Part shown: positions 24,972-34,594 of the stretch, in pieces
Layout of the letters: each line of letters starts with the position of its first letter
Numbering within the stretch: position 1 is the stretch's first letter
Origin: Caldicellulosiruptoraceae bacterium PP1
GTDB taxonomy: Bacteria; Bacillota; Thermoanaerobacteria; Caldicellulosiruptorales; Caldicellulosiruptoraceae
NCBI GenBank assembly: GCA_041320695.1
Contig: JBGGOQ010000010.1
Coordinates: forward strand, 1 to 64,000
DNA length: 64,000 nucleotides
Direction: 5' to 3'
Position numbers and translations under genes: made by a program
Notes under the pieces: model-generated
The model's database searches: none
Told to the model about the DNA's origin: nothing
What the model saw: only the letters and a program-made list of their open reading frames with translations

Positions 24972-26648
24972 ATGAAGAAAAAAGTACAAGATGCCAAAAT
25001 TCGTATTATACCATTAGGCGGTTTAAATGAAATTGGCAAGAATATGACAGTTGTAGAAGTTAATGACGAGATAATTGTTATTGATTGTGGTCTTGCTTTC
25101 CCAGAGGATGAAATGTTAGGTATAGATCTTGTTATACCTGATATTAATTATCTTTTGAAGAATAGAGATAAAATTAAAGCATTGGTTCTTACTCATGGGC
25201 ATGAAGACCACATCGGTGCAATACCTTATGTTTTAAGAGAATTAAATATTCCTATTTATGGGACAAGGCTTACTTTAGGTCTTGTTGAAATTAAGCTTTT
25301 AGAATTTGGCTACAATCTAGAAAAAACAGAGCTAAATGTTGTGAAAGCAGGAGATGTAATAGAATTCAACAATATGAAAGTGGAATTTATAAGAACAACG
25401 CATTCAATTGCTGATTCGGTAGCTCTTGCTATTCATACGCCACTTGGTTCAATTGTTCATACTGGTGATTTTAAGGTTGACTTTACACCTATTGAAGGAG
25501 AGCCAATTGACCTAATACGCTTTGCTGAATTAGGCAAACATGGGGTTTTAGCACTCCTATGTGATTCAACAAATGTTGAAAGAGAGGGATTTACTCTTTC
25601 GGAAAAGACTGTTGGTGCAACATTTGATAAGATATTTTCTTCTGCAACAGGAAGAGTTATTGTTGCTACATTTTCATCGCATATTCATAGAGTTCAACAG
25701 GTTATTAATTCGGCTGAAAAATTAGGTAGAAAAGTAGCAGTTCTTGGTAGAAGTATGATTAATGTAGTAAATAAAGCTATGGAACTTGGTTATCTAAAGG
25801 TTTCAGAAGGTATGCTAATTGATATTGACGAATTAGATAGATACCCATTAAACAAGATTGTATTGATAACAACAGGAAGCCAAGGAGAGCCAATGTCTGC
25901 ACTTTCTCGAATGGCATCATCAGAACATAAAAAAGTAGAGATACTACCTGGTGATGTGGTTATTATTTCAGCAGCACCTATACCTGGAAATGAAAAGTTT
26001 ATAAATAGAGTTATAAATGATTTATTTAAAAAAGGTGCACAAGTTATTTATGAAGACATAGGTGAAGTTCATGTTTCAGGACATGCTTGTAAAGAAGAGA
26101 TAAAGCTAATTCATAATCTAACAAGGCCTAAATACTTTATACCTGTCCATGGTGAGTTTAAACACCTTATTCACCATGCAAAAATAGCAATGGAAATGGG
26201 AGAGAACCCAAGGAATATTTTTATTTTAGAAAATGGTAAAGTTTTAGAGATAACAAAAGAACAAGCAAAGGTAATAGGTTCTATTCAAGCAGGGAATGTA
26301 TTGGTAGATGGATTAGGTGTCGGAGATGTTGGAAATATTGTATTAAAAGACAGAAGACATTTAGCTCAAGATGGATTGTTTATCATTGCTCTTACTATTG
26401 ATAAGGATACCAAAGAACAAATAACAGGTCCAGAGATTATATCTCGAGGATTTGTATATGTTAGGGAATCTGAACAGTTAATTGATGAAACAAAGCGTAT
26501 TGTAAATGATTTGATGCTATTCTGTCAAAAAAATCAGGTTGATGATATTAATGGCATGAAAATGGTATTAAAAGATGGAATTAAGAACTTTTTATATGAG
26601 AAAACAAGGAGAAATCCTATGATATTACCCATTATTATAGAGGTTTAA
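24972..26648 (+). CDS. rnj: Ribonuclease J
   Basis: 558 residues from ATG 24972, behind TTGGAGGAGTTATAT; the ATG at 24957 precedes the ribosome site's best spacing. A metallo-beta-lactamase/beta-CASP RNase with 5'-exonuclease and endonuclease activity, central to mRNA decay in Firmicutes. The zinc motif HGHEDHIGAIPY is at about residue 76, others being HTGDF, DSTNVEREG, the beta-CASP ATFSSHIHRVQQ and SGHACKEE, and HGEFKHL. It is of normal length with the C-terminal domain intact. Confidence 0.96.
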   Translation: MKKKVQDAKIRIIPLGGLNEIGKNMTVVEVNDEIIVIDCGLAFPEDEMLGIDLVIPDINYLLKNRDKIKALVLTHGHEDHIGAIPYVLRELNIPIYGTRLTLGLVEIKLLEFGYNLEKTELNVVKAGDVIEFNNMKVEFIRTTHSIADSVALAIHTPLGSIVHTGDFKVDFTPIEGEPIDLIRFAELGKHGVLALLCDSTNVEREGFTLSEKTVGATFDKIFSSATGRVIVATFSSHIHRVQQVINSAEKLGRKVAVLGRSMINVVNKAMELGYLKVSEGMLIDIDELDRYPLNKIVLITTGSQGEPMSALSRMASSEHKKVEILPGDVVIISAAPIPGNEKFINRVINDLFKKGAQVIYEDIGEVHVSGHACKEEIKLIHNLTRPKYFIPVHGEFKHLIHHAKIAMEMGENPRNIFILENGKVLEITKEQAKVIGSIQAGNVLVDGLGVGDVGNIVLKDRRHLAQDGLFIIALTIDKDTKEQITGPEIISRGFVYVRESEQLIDETKRIVNDLMLFCQKNQVDDINGMKMVLKDGIKNFLYEKTRRNPMILPIIIEV

Positions 26649-26713
26649 TAACTTTTTTTCCTAAAGATGCATATAATATTAAAAGACAAGAATGTTTTTT
26701 GGAATGATAATAT

Positions 26714-26944
26714 ATGTACAAATCATCTGATTTAAGAGAAAAAGATGTTATAAGTATACATGACGGCAAAAAGATTGGCCGTGTTTGCGATTTAGAGGTT
26801 GACCTTACTAATGGGAAGGTTGAAGCAATTGTTGTTCCGGCTCCCTTTTCAATGGGAAGCATTTTCTCTAAAGATAAGGATTATATTATACCTTGGGAGA
26901 AAATAAAAAAGATTGGTGAAGATGTTATACTTGTAGAAATGTAA
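26714..26944 (+). CDS. PRC-barrel protein of the YlmC/YmxH family
   Basis: 76 residues, ATG 26714. The ribosome site is weak (GGAATGATAATAT). The sequence YKSSDLREKDVISIHDGKKIGRVCDLEVD is a single PRC-barrel, as in the sporulation-associated YlmC/YmxH proteins of Bacillus and Clostridia. Function is not well defined. It sits between RNase J and a strong terminator. Confidence 0.85.
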   Translation: MYKSSDLREKDVISIHDGKKIGRVCDLEVDLTNGKVEAIVVPAPFSMGSIFSKDKDYIIPWEKIKKIGEDVILVEM

Positions 26945-26970
26945 AAAGGCTGCTTATAGCAGCCTTTTTT
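26944..26970. terminator. Terminator between convergent genes
   Basis: AAAGGCTGC pairs with GCAGCCTTT across a 5-base loop, with a following T-run. It can serve both the PRC gene and the GH28 gene read from the opposite strand. Confidence 0.88.
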
Positions 26971-28301
26971 CATTCTATTGTTCTTATATTGTCAATATAC
27001 GCATTATACACTTCTTCAAAGATTGAATCTAAACTGTAAATTTGATTTTCACTATTATCTTTATCAATTCCGTATGAAATATATTCTAAGGTTAAACCAT
27101 TAACCTTTCTTGCAAATATCCAAGGAATTTGTTGCATATAATTATCAAAGTAAATAGGTTCAGAAGGCCTTATATCAAAGAATTTTGTAAATAATCTTCT
27201 ATGTTTGCTATAACCTATTTTTAATTCAATATCTTTTAAAACAACATTTTTGACATTATTACCATTTCCAACAATAACAATACCATTTTCTGAGTTTGCC
27301 TTAAAGTTAGTTATTTTGATATCTTCAATGTAATTTCCTTCTTCAGGTGCAGCAATTACAATTGGTTCTCCTTTTCCCCACCATGTACCTGCAAATATTT
27401 TTGTTTGGGCAATTACATTTGAAATATTAACAGATTTTACCCATCCAGTTTTTGCGTTTGCAAATATATGTATACCTCTGTTTGAGTCATTTATGATAAC
27501 ATTATTTATAGTAACGTTTTTTACCTTGCTATCAAGATGACCTATTGCAATAGCTTTAGATCTGGTTCTCATAATACAGTTAGATATTGAGATATTTTCA
27601 CAAGGTCTATCCCAATTTGTGATACCAGAAATTGCAATACAGTCGTCACCACATGTAAAGATGCAGTTAGTTATAATTACATTGGTTGATGAACATACAT
27701 GAATACCATCATTATTAGGAACTCTTAAATTGTTATCAATAAAAACATTGTTTATTTTAATGTTGCATGATGAATGTATACATACTGTCCAACAAGGAGA
27801 GTCAATAATTTTTATATTTTTTATACTTATATTCTCACAGTCAAAGAAAAATATAGGTTGATTAGGCCTTTTTAATGGTTTACATTCAACTTCTTCTATT
27901 TCTTCAGGTGAAAGATAAGCAAACTCCTCAAATTGATTAAATATTTGAGAAAAATCCATAAATGATTTTCCAGAGAGATCAATTATCCCGTGACCTTCTA
28001 TTGAAATATTCTTTGCATGCATACAATATAGAAAGGATGTGACCTCGCCAAATTCATTATGATAATATCCAATATTTTTATAATGTTCAATATTTGGTGA
28101 AGCCTTTAATATGCCACCATTCTCAATGTGCAGAGTAACATTTGATTTTAACTCAATTGGCATGCTAACAAAGGTTCCTTGTGGGATAACAACTATTCCA
28201 CCACCATTTTCAAAACATTTATCTATAGTTTTTTGAATTGCATCTGTATTTATTGTTATACCATCACCAATGGCACCGAAGTCAGTTATATAGTATTTCA
28301 A
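26970..28301 (-). CDS. Glycoside hydrolase family 28 (polygalacturonase-like), cytoplasmic
   Basis: 443 residues from a TTG start six bases behind GGAGGG. The chain begins with the GH28 signature DFGAIGDGITINTDAIQKTI, then beta-helix repeats. Catalytic motifs are NNDG (about 195), GDDC (about 217) and GHLDS (about 249, in place of the common GHG). No signal peptide is present, so the enzyme probably acts inside the cell on imported oligogalacturonides, as exo-acting or rhamnogalacturonan-type members do. There is no transport gene next to it. Confidence 0.85.
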   Translation of the reverse strand: MKYYITDFGAIGDGITINTDAIQKTIDKCFENGGGIVVIPQGTFVSMPIELKSNVTLHIENGGILKASPNIEHYKNIGYYHNEFGEVTSFLYCMHAKNISIEGHGIIDLSGKSFMDFSQIFNQFEEFAYLSPEEIEEVECKPLKRPNQPIFFFDCENISIKNIKIIDSPCWTVCIHSSCNIKINNVFIDNNLRVPNNDGIHVCSSTNVIITNCIFTCGDDCIAISGITNWDRPCENISISNCIMRTRSKAIAIGHLDSKVKNVTINNVIINDSNRGIHIFANAKTGWVKSVNISNVIAQTKIFAGTWWGKGEPIVIAAPEEGNYIEDIKITNFKANSENGIVIVGNGNNVKNVVLKDIELKIGYSKHRRLFTKFFDIRPSEPIYFDNYMQQIPWIFARKVNGLTLEYISYGIDKDNSENQIYSLDSIFEEVYNAYIDNIRTIE

Positions 28302-28395
28302 TTTAGCCCTCCATAAACTTTTTTATATACCATTTTATATAAGTAATAACAAGTTTTCCTCTCAAAATTTTACTAAATATATCAAAAATTTAATA

Positions 28396-28692
28396 TTAAA
28401 GTTTTCTGTATATCTCTATACCTTGCTCCTCAATACTTTTTCGAAGTTTTTCACTTATTGAACTATTCATATCTAATATATCAGTTTTATAAATCCCGCT
28501 TACTTCATCTAAAGCTAAATAAAATTCAGGTGAAAGGTTTCCTTCATAATATATAGCAATATCAATATCAGAATTATATTTAAAATCGCCTCTTGCACGT
28601 GAACCGAAAATAATAGCTTTTGTTATATTATCAGTATTTTTTAGTATACCTATTATTGCTTGCAGAATATGTTCAGGTAAACCAAAATTCAT
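28396..28692 (-). CDS. MNT-type nucleotidyltransferase, antitoxin of an MNT/HEPN pair
   Basis: 98 residues. The motif GSRARGDFKYNSDIDIA fits the minimal nucleotidyltransferase pattern GS-x10-DxD exactly (Asp residues of the DID). The start overlaps the stop of the HEPN-like gene by four bases. In characterised type VII systems such proteins poly-adenylylate a Tyr of the HEPN toxin and neutralise it. No membrane segment or signal is seen. Confidence 0.85.
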   Translation of the reverse strand: MNFGLPEHILQAIIGILKNTDNITKAIIFGSRARGDFKYNSDIDIAIYYEGNLSPEFYLALDEVSGIYKTDILDMNSSISEKLRKSIEEQGIEIYRKL

Positions 28693-29087
28693 TTCAGCAT
28701 CTCCACCATTCTATCCAAAAATGTAGAAAAAGAGTTGTAAAACTTTTGTTTTATCAGATTGTAGATCTCTTTTGCCAGCTCTTCATCATATGTATGTGAA
28801 GTTAGGTTACGAGCATTAATCATCTCAATCCATATATCACCATCAAGTATAAGACCTGAAGAAAAAGCTTCTTTAAAAGCTGATCGTGGTGAATTTACAT
28901 TTGTTATTCCAATGTATTCAAGATAAGCTTTCATAAGTTTCCATGCAAGCTCATAAGTAAATTCAAATCTTTGAATAACTGCATCATAGATTAGCGGATT
29001 AGCCTGGTTTTCTTCTAAAGCTTCTTTAAGCCTTATTACAGCTTTATTGTAATCATTTAACCTTTCTTTTAGTCTTTCTGTGTTCAT
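28689..29087 (-). CDS. HEPN-like (HI0074 family) protein, partner of the MNT gene
   Basis: 132 residues from ATG 29085-29087, placed after TTGGAGGTTTCATGT; a TTG at 29102 lies before the ribosome site. The four-helix HEPN fold is suggested by FEFTYELAWKLMKAYLEYIG and the short motif RNLTSHTY, which carries the R-x4-H of HEPN RNases plus the Tyr normally modified by the partner. HI0074 homologues were once called nucleotidyltransferase substrate-binding proteins. As the first gene of the pair it is the probable toxin. Confidence 0.85.
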   Translation of the reverse strand: MNTERLKERLNDYNKAVIRLKEALEENQANPLIYDAVIQRFEFTYELAWKLMKAYLEYIGITNVNSPRSAFKEAFSSGLILDGDIWIEMINARNLTSHTYDEELAKEIYNLIKQKFYNSFSTFLDRMVEMLK

Positions 29088-29268
29088 ACATGAAACCTCC
29101 AATATTAAAAATAATAATATTTATATTTTCCCACATTGTACTAATATATAATAATGATATAATATTTGTTAGTTAATTATTAGAGCTAAGTAAAAGCTAT
29201 CATTAATATTGTATCACAGCATTTGGGAGTATATAATCTATTGAAAAAATATATGGAGGTAAAAAAAG

Positions 29269-29817
29269 ATGAAAAAGGTATTATTGTTAGGTGATTCAAT
29301 AAGAATGGGCTATCAAGAGTATGTAAAAGAAGGGTTAAAAGGCTTAGCCGAGGTTGTAGCACCTGAGGAAAATGGCCGTTTTGCAAAATATACATTATGG
29401 GGTGTAAACCTTTGGATAAAAGAATTAGGAAAGCCTGATATTGTTCATTGGAATAATGGACTTTGGGATGTGCACCATGAAGCACCAATGGTAGAAGCAC
29501 TGACTCATATTGATGAATATGTTGAAACATTAGGTCGCATAATCAATGAACTAAAACGAACTGGTGCAAAGATAATATTTGCAACAACAACACCAGTACA
29601 AGTAGATGCAATAGGGAGAAGCAATGCTGAAATAGACAAATATAACAAAGCAGCTATTGAATTAATGCAAAAAGAGGGTATTGAGGTAAATGATTTATAT
29701 AGCTTAGTAAAAGAGGACTTAAACAAATACATATGTGATGATAAACTTCATTTATCTGATGAAGGGTATAGAAGGTGTGCTGAAAAAGTAGTAGAGGTAA
29801 TAAAAAAATATTTATGA
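29269..29817 (+). CDS. SGNH/GDSL-family hydrolase
   Basis: 182 residues, ATG behind TATGGAGGTAAAAAAAG. The catalytic Ser is in LLGDSIRMGY (block I), the Gly/Asn positions appear in HWNNGLWDVH (blocks II/III) and the Asp/His pair in DDKLHLSDEGY (block V). It has no signal peptide, so it is intracellular. It is a probable esterase or carbohydrate deacetylase; the substrate cannot be read. The start of the ABC cassette follows 40 bases later. Confidence 0.85.
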   Translation: MKKVLLLGDSIRMGYQEYVKEGLKGLAEVVAPEENGRFAKYTLWGVNLWIKELGKPDIVHWNNGLWDVHHEAPMVEALTHIDEYVETLGRIINELKRTGAKIIFATTTPVQVDAIGRSNAEIDKYNKAAIELMQKEGIEVNDLYSLVKEDLNKYICDDKLHLSDEGYRRCAEKVVEVIKKYL

Positions 29818-29856
29818 CATTATTGGCATAATAAAAATTCAAATGGAGGACATAAA

Positions 29857-30636
29857 ATGGATAAAGTATTACAAGTCCAAGAACTATACATGGATTATGG
29901 TTCTGGGAATGTACTAAATGGTATTAGCTTTGATGTAGAGGCTGGGCAAATCATAGGATATATTGGACCAAACGGTGCTGGTAAAAGCACTACAATTAAG
30001 ATATTTTTGGGGATGATTACTAACTATAAAGGTAAAGTGGAAATATTTGGTGAGGACATTAAAGGAAAAGTTGAGTATAAAAAAAGAATTGGCTATGTTC
30101 CTGAGATTATTGAAATTTATGAAAGCCTTACTGCAATGGAATATTTGAATTTTGTGGGACAGTTATATGGACTTAGCGAAATTGAAATATCAAGAAAAGC
30201 AGCAAAATTAATTGATATATTTGATTTAGGTGATGCAATTCACTCTCGACTATCAACTTACTCAAAAGGTATGAAACAAAAACTTGCTATAATTTCAAGC
30301 CTTATTCATAACCCAGACTTATTATTTTTTGATGAACCTTTGACAGGTTTGGATGCAAATACTGCAATAATCTTTAAAGAGCTCATGCAAGAACTCAAAA
30401 AAGAAGGCAAAACTATCTTTTATTCATCACATATAATGGAAGTTGTAGAAAAGGTTAGTGATAGAATAATTTTATTAAATCAAGGTAAAATTGTTGCAAA
30501 TGCTCCTTTTGAAGAACTTATAAAATCAGCAAAACAAGAAAGTTTGGAACAATTATTTAATCAGCTTACTGGATTTAATAATCACTATCAAATTGCAAAA
30601 GAGATAGTAAACGTTGTAAAAGGAGATGTGCTATGA
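29857..30636 (+). CDS. ABC transporter ATP-binding protein (EcsA-like exporter group)
   Basis: 259 residues, ATG after AAATGGAGGACATAAA. Walker A is GPNGAGKS, the signature is YSKGMKQK (usual for exporters of this group instead of LSGGQ), Walker B LLFFDEPLTGLD and the H-loop SSHIME. It overlaps the permease gene by four bases (ATGA), so the two are coupled. The substrate is unknown. Confidence 0.9.
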   Translation: MDKVLQVQELYMDYGSGNVLNGISFDVEAGQIIGYIGPNGAGKSTTIKIFLGMITNYKGKVEIFGEDIKGKVEYKKRIGYVPEIIEIYESLTAMEYLNFVGQLYGLSEIEISRKAAKLIDIFDLGDAIHSRLSTYSKGMKQKLAIISSLIHNPDLLFFDEPLTGLDANTAIIFKELMQELKKEGKTIFYSSHIMEVVEKVSDRIILLNQGKIVANAPFEELIKSAKQESLEQLFNQLTGFNNHYQIAKEIVNVVKGDVL

Positions 30637-32249
30637 AGGAGCCAATTACATTAAGGATTTTAGATCTATTTCAACTATACATAGAGAAAAAAGGTATTGA
30701 CTTTAAGAAACTTAGAACCATCTTGAAATATAAATTTATAATGGGGAAAAGAGCAGGAAGTACACTTGTAAAAGAACAAAACAGCTTTAATTCTGCTAAT
30801 ATTTTTGTGATATTTATGCAGCTATTTATGGGATTAATACCTGCACTTTTTATGCTTTTAGATACAACAATCTTCGTAAAATTATCTATTGGGATAGGGA
30901 TACTTCTTTTTGTCTTATTATCAACTATAATTTCTGATTTTTCGTGGTCTATATTAGATATTAAAGATAAAAATATTTTACTTTCAAAACCAATTGATGA
31001 CCAATTGGTTTCTTTTGCAAAAACAATATTTATCATTGTGTTTCTGCTAAGCAGAACCTTTTTTATTATTGTTCCTATGCTAATTATTGGTAGCATAAAA
31101 TATGGGGTAGCTTTTCTTTTTACAATGCTTTTAACTTATGTGTTTCTTTTAATATTCTCTTTTTGTTTTTGCCATTTAATGTATGCACTTGTACTTGTAT
31201 ATTTTGATGGGGAAAAACTAAAGGATATTATTAATACTTTTCAGGTTATATTAATGGTTGTTTCAACTATAGCTTATCAATTTGTTGGAGAGATAACAAA
31301 GCTAATAAACGTAAATGTCAAAGATAACTTACCATTTTGGGTATATTTAATGCCATCATCTTGGTTTTCAGCAACATTTGAAGTTATACTTGCAAATAAA
31401 AGTATAAGCTATATAGCACTAAGCCTCATGGCACTAATAACAACAATTTTTTTATTTTTTATATATATCACTTATTCAAGTAAAGTTCTTGAAAAGAATC
31501 TTGTAAAACTCAACGCAGGAGAGCTTGAAGTAAAAGCTCAAAGTTATAAAGTAAACTTTATCACTAATTTATTTTTAAATAGTGGTATTCAAAAAGCATC
31601 ATATACCTTTTCAAAAGCACAGTTAAAAAGAGATAGAATCTTAAAAAGTAAAATCTATACAACTTTAGCTTCATTTATTATTGTAACAATTGCTCCATTT
31701 GTAAGGGAAATAATTAATAAAAAAATTGATTATAATAATAATGCAATAATGTTTTTGGGCATGTATACATTTATTATTGGTGCAATATCAGTGTTACCTT
31801 ATATTGAACGCACAAGTAACAAAAATGCTGCGTGGATATATCATGTATTACCAATTAAAGATACAATCGAAATAAAAAAGGGAGCTTTTTTAGCATTCTT
31901 CTTTAATATTGTATTACCTATATTTGTAATGATAATAGTCTTATTTTCTTTGATTGCTAAAATAAAACTTACTGATATTATAATAATATTTTTAGTCCTT
32001 ATTATGTTTTCGTTAATATCATTTAAATGGTCTATCAAAGATTTACCCTTTTCGAAAGACTTTTTGGATATCAGTGGCAAGAAAAATAAAGCATCAGGTG
32101 TAAGCTTTATATTATTGTTAGTTATTGCAGCAGGTTTAGGATTTTTACATTATTATTTTATTAAAGGAAACCATATTATATATATTACTATAGGAGTATT
32201 ATTACTATTAAATGCAATTTTATATAAAATTTTATTTAAAAATAAATAA
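30633..32249 (+). CDS. ABC exporter permease, 538 aa
   Basis: 538 residues starting at ATG 30633, overlapping the ATPase stop. Ribosome site AAGGAGATGTGCT. About twelve hydrophobic segments are visible, in two groups (60-280 and 340-535), separated by a charged region with KAQLKRDRILKSK. The first 60 residues are cytoplasmic. This large size is typical of a Firmicute exporter family paired with EcsA-like ATPases. The role is unknown; protein-secretion or metabolite export have been suggested for relatives. Confidence 0.8.
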   Translation: MKEPITLRILDLFQLYIEKKGIDFKKLRTILKYKFIMGKRAGSTLVKEQNSFNSANIFVIFMQLFMGLIPALFMLLDTTIFVKLSIGIGILLFVLLSTIISDFSWSILDIKDKNILLSKPIDDQLVSFAKTIFIIVFLLSRTFFIIVPMLIIGSIKYGVAFLFTMLLTYVFLLIFSFCFCHLMYALVLVYFDGEKLKDIINTFQVILMVVSTIAYQFVGEITKLINVNVKDNLPFWVYLMPSSWFSATFEVILANKSISYIALSLMALITTIFLFFIYITYSSKVLEKNLVKLNAGELEVKAQSYKVNFITNLFLNSGIQKASYTFSKAQLKRDRILKSKIYTTLASFIIVTIAPFVREIINKKIDYNNNAIMFLGMYTFIIGAISVLPYIERTSNKNAAWIYHVLPIKDTIEIKKGAFLAFFFNIVLPIFVMIIVLFSLIAKIKLTDIIIIFLVLIMFSLISFKWSIKDLPFSKDFLDISGKKNKASGVSFILLLVIAAGLGFLHYYFIKGNHIIYITIGVLLLLNAILYKILFKNK

Positions 32250-32487
32250 GTTTGTGTGAAATACAACATAAAACTTATATCATTGCTTTATTATTTTACA
32301 AAAATAAATCTAAAATACTACTACCTAAATATGTAAGTATAAAGATACAAAATATTTAGGTGTTTGCACAACGAATATTCATTCAACCCTTTTTTTTTTG
32401 CACTTTTAATGATATATTATATAAGAATATATTAATAATGTATAAAACAATTTCATTTGTGTTTACATAGAAAGAAGGTGCAATTAT

Positions 32488-33756
32488 TTGTCTTATAAAT
32501 CCACTTCGAAAATGATTATAAATGGAGGCAAACCTTTAAAAGGTGAGGTTACAATTTCTGGTGCAAAGAACGCAGCTGTTGCAATAATTCCAGCAGCATT
32601 AATGGCAGAAGGTGAAAGTATTATTGAAAACTTGCCTTTTATAGAAGATGTGTTTGCTATTGATGATATATTATTACATTTAGGTGCAAAGATAGAATAT
32701 AATGAAGACCATTCATTGAAAATAGATACTTCAAACATAGTAAATTATCAAGCTCCATATGAAGCTGTTAAAAAAATTAGAGCTTCATATTATTTTATTG
32801 GGGCACTTCTTGCAAAATTTGGTCAAGCTGAGGTTGCTATGCCAGGTGGCTGCAACTTTGGCAATCGTCCGATTGACCAACATATAAAAGGCTTTAGGGC
32901 ACTTGGGGCAGATATAAAGATAGAAAATGGCATTATAAAGGCATACGCAAAAAAACTAAAAGGAACACATTTATATCTTGATGTTGTTTCAGTTGGCACA
33001 ACAATAAATCTAATGCTTGCAGCCTCTTTAGCAGAAGGAACTACTGTTATTGAAAACGCTGCTAAAGAGCCACATGTTGTTGATGTTGCCAACTTTTTAA
33101 ATGCCATGGGTGGAAAAGTTATAGGAGCAGGGACAGATACAATAAGAATACAAGGTGTTGAAAAACTAAAGCCAACAAGATATGCAATTATACCAGACCA
33201 AATAGAAGCAGGAACATTTATGATTGCAGCAGCTGCTACAAAAGGACATATAAAGGTAAATAATATAATTCCTTTACATCTTGATTCTTTGTCAGCAAAG
33301 CTTATTGAGATGGGAGCAGAGGTTAATATTTACGAAGATTCAATAGAGGTAAAAGCAAATAACAGGCTTGAAAAAACATCCATTAAAACAATGCCATATC
33401 CTGGTTTTCCAACAGACTTACAACCTCAAATGGCTGTATTAATGGCAATAAGTGAAGGAACCAGTATAATTACAGAAGGTGTTTGGGAAAATAGATATCA
33501 ATATGTTGAAGAACTCAAGAAAATGGGTGCAAATATAAAGGTTGATGGAAGACTTGCAGTAATTGAAGGGGTTGAAAAGCTTCAAGGTGCTGAGGTTTCT
33601 GCAACTGATCTTAGAGCAGGTGCAGCTCTTGTTTTGGCTGGACTTACCGCTGAAGGAAAAACTGAGATATATAATACAAGAAACATTGATAGAGGATATG
33701 AAGATATTGATAAAAAACTAAAGAGCTTAGGTGCTGAAATAAGTAGAGAAGAATAA
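32488..33756 (+). CDS. murA: UDP-N-acetylglucosamine 1-carboxyvinyltransferase
   Basis: 422 residues from TTG 32488, after AGAAAGAAGGTGCAATTAT. First committed step of peptidoglycan synthesis. The N-terminal NGGKPLKGEVTISGAKNAA and the loop MPGGCNFGNRPIDQHIKGF with Cys122 (target of fosfomycin) are conserved; later DLRAGAALVLAGL and YPGFPTDLQPQ match the EPSP-synthase fold. The NFGNRPID variant of the loop fits the MurZ/MurA2 group. A walJ-rpiB-upp-comEB-glmU run follows. Confidence 0.96.
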   Translation: MSYKSTSKMIINGGKPLKGEVTISGAKNAAVAIIPAALMAEGESIIENLPFIEDVFAIDDILLHLGAKIEYNEDHSLKIDTSNIVNYQAPYEAVKKIRASYYFIGALLAKFGQAEVAMPGGCNFGNRPIDQHIKGFRALGADIKIENGIIKAYAKKLKGTHLYLDVVSVGTTINLMLAASLAEGTTVIENAAKEPHVVDVANFLNAMGGKVIGAGTDTIRIQGVEKLKPTRYAIIPDQIEAGTFMIAAAATKGHIKVNNIIPLHLDSLSAKLIEMGAEVNIYEDSIEVKANNRLEKTSIKTMPYPGFPTDLQPQMAVLMAISEGTSIITEGVWENRYQYVEELKKMGANIKVDGRLAVIEGVEKLQGAEVSATDLRAGAALVLAGLTAEGKTEIYNTRNIDRGYEDIDKKLKSLGAEISREE

Positions 33757-33782
33757 TTTTATCTTAAGTGAGGAACCAAGTT

Positions 33783-34580
33783 ATGCAAGATGATATAATT
33801 TTTTGCCCATTATATAGCGGAAGTAGTGGAAATACCATATTAGTTTCATATAAAGATACATCAATATTGGTTGATGCGGGTGTTAGCTTTAAAAAAGTTG
33901 ATATGGCATTAAAAAAGATAGGATTTAATAAAAAGATTGATGCTATACTTTTAAGCCATGACCACTCAGATCATACAAAATGCTGTGGTGTTTACCATAG
34001 AAAGCTAAACATACCTATTTATACAAATTTTAAAACATGGGAGTATATAAAAAATTTTTCAGGCAAGGTAGACCAAAATAAAGTAAATATAATAGAAACA
34101 GGAAGTGAATTTTCTATTGGTAGCATTGGTATAAAAACATTTTCAATCCCTCATGATGCTTTTGATCCAGTAGGATTTAGCTTTTTTATTGGTGATAAGA
34201 AAGTTTCTATTGCTACAGATATGGGCCACATACATAAAAATGTAGTAAGAGAAATTGATAATTCGGATATAATATTACTTGAATCAAATCATGACGTTAA
34301 TATGCTTTTATCAGGTCCTTATCCATATTTTTTAAAACAGAGGATAAAAGGTGATAAAGGACATTTATCTAATGAACAGGCAGCACAGTTTATCTTAAAT
34401 TTAAATCTTTCAAAAGTAAAAAGAATTTATCTTGGGCATCTTAGTGAGGAAAACAATCATCCTTCTCTTGCTATGGTAACAGTGAAATCTATCTTAAACG
34501 ATAAAGGCGTTTTTGATAGTTTTAATTTTGATATACAAATTGCAGATAGATACGAACCATCATATTGTTCGATATTTTAA
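33783..34580 (+). CDS. walJ: WalJ/YycJ metallo-beta-lactamase-fold hydrolase
   Basis: 265 residues from ATG 33783, with GTGAGGAACC as ribosome site; a GTG at 33768 is part of it. The zinc motif LSHDHSDHTKCC (HxHxDH) and SGSSGNTILV are diagnostic for YycJ/WalJ. Further His/Asp ligands are in ATDMGHIH, ESNHDVN and LGHLSEENNHP. WalJ of Bacillus and Listeria is a 5'-exonuclease linked to the cell-wall WalRK system; in this genome it is next to murA instead. Confidence 0.92.
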   Translation: MQDDIIFCPLYSGSSGNTILVSYKDTSILVDAGVSFKKVDMALKKIGFNKKIDAILLSHDHSDHTKCCGVYHRKLNIPIYTNFKTWEYIKNFSGKVDQNKVNIIETGSEFSIGSIGIKTFSIPHDAFDPVGFSFFIGDKKVSIATDMGHIHKNVVREIDNSDIILLESNHDVNMLLSGPYPYFLKQRIKGDKGHLSNEQAAQFILNLNLSKVKRIYLGHLSEENNHPSLAMVTVKSILNDKGVFDSFNFDIQIADRYEPSYCSIF

Positions 34581-34594
34581 TGGAGGTGTTTTAA

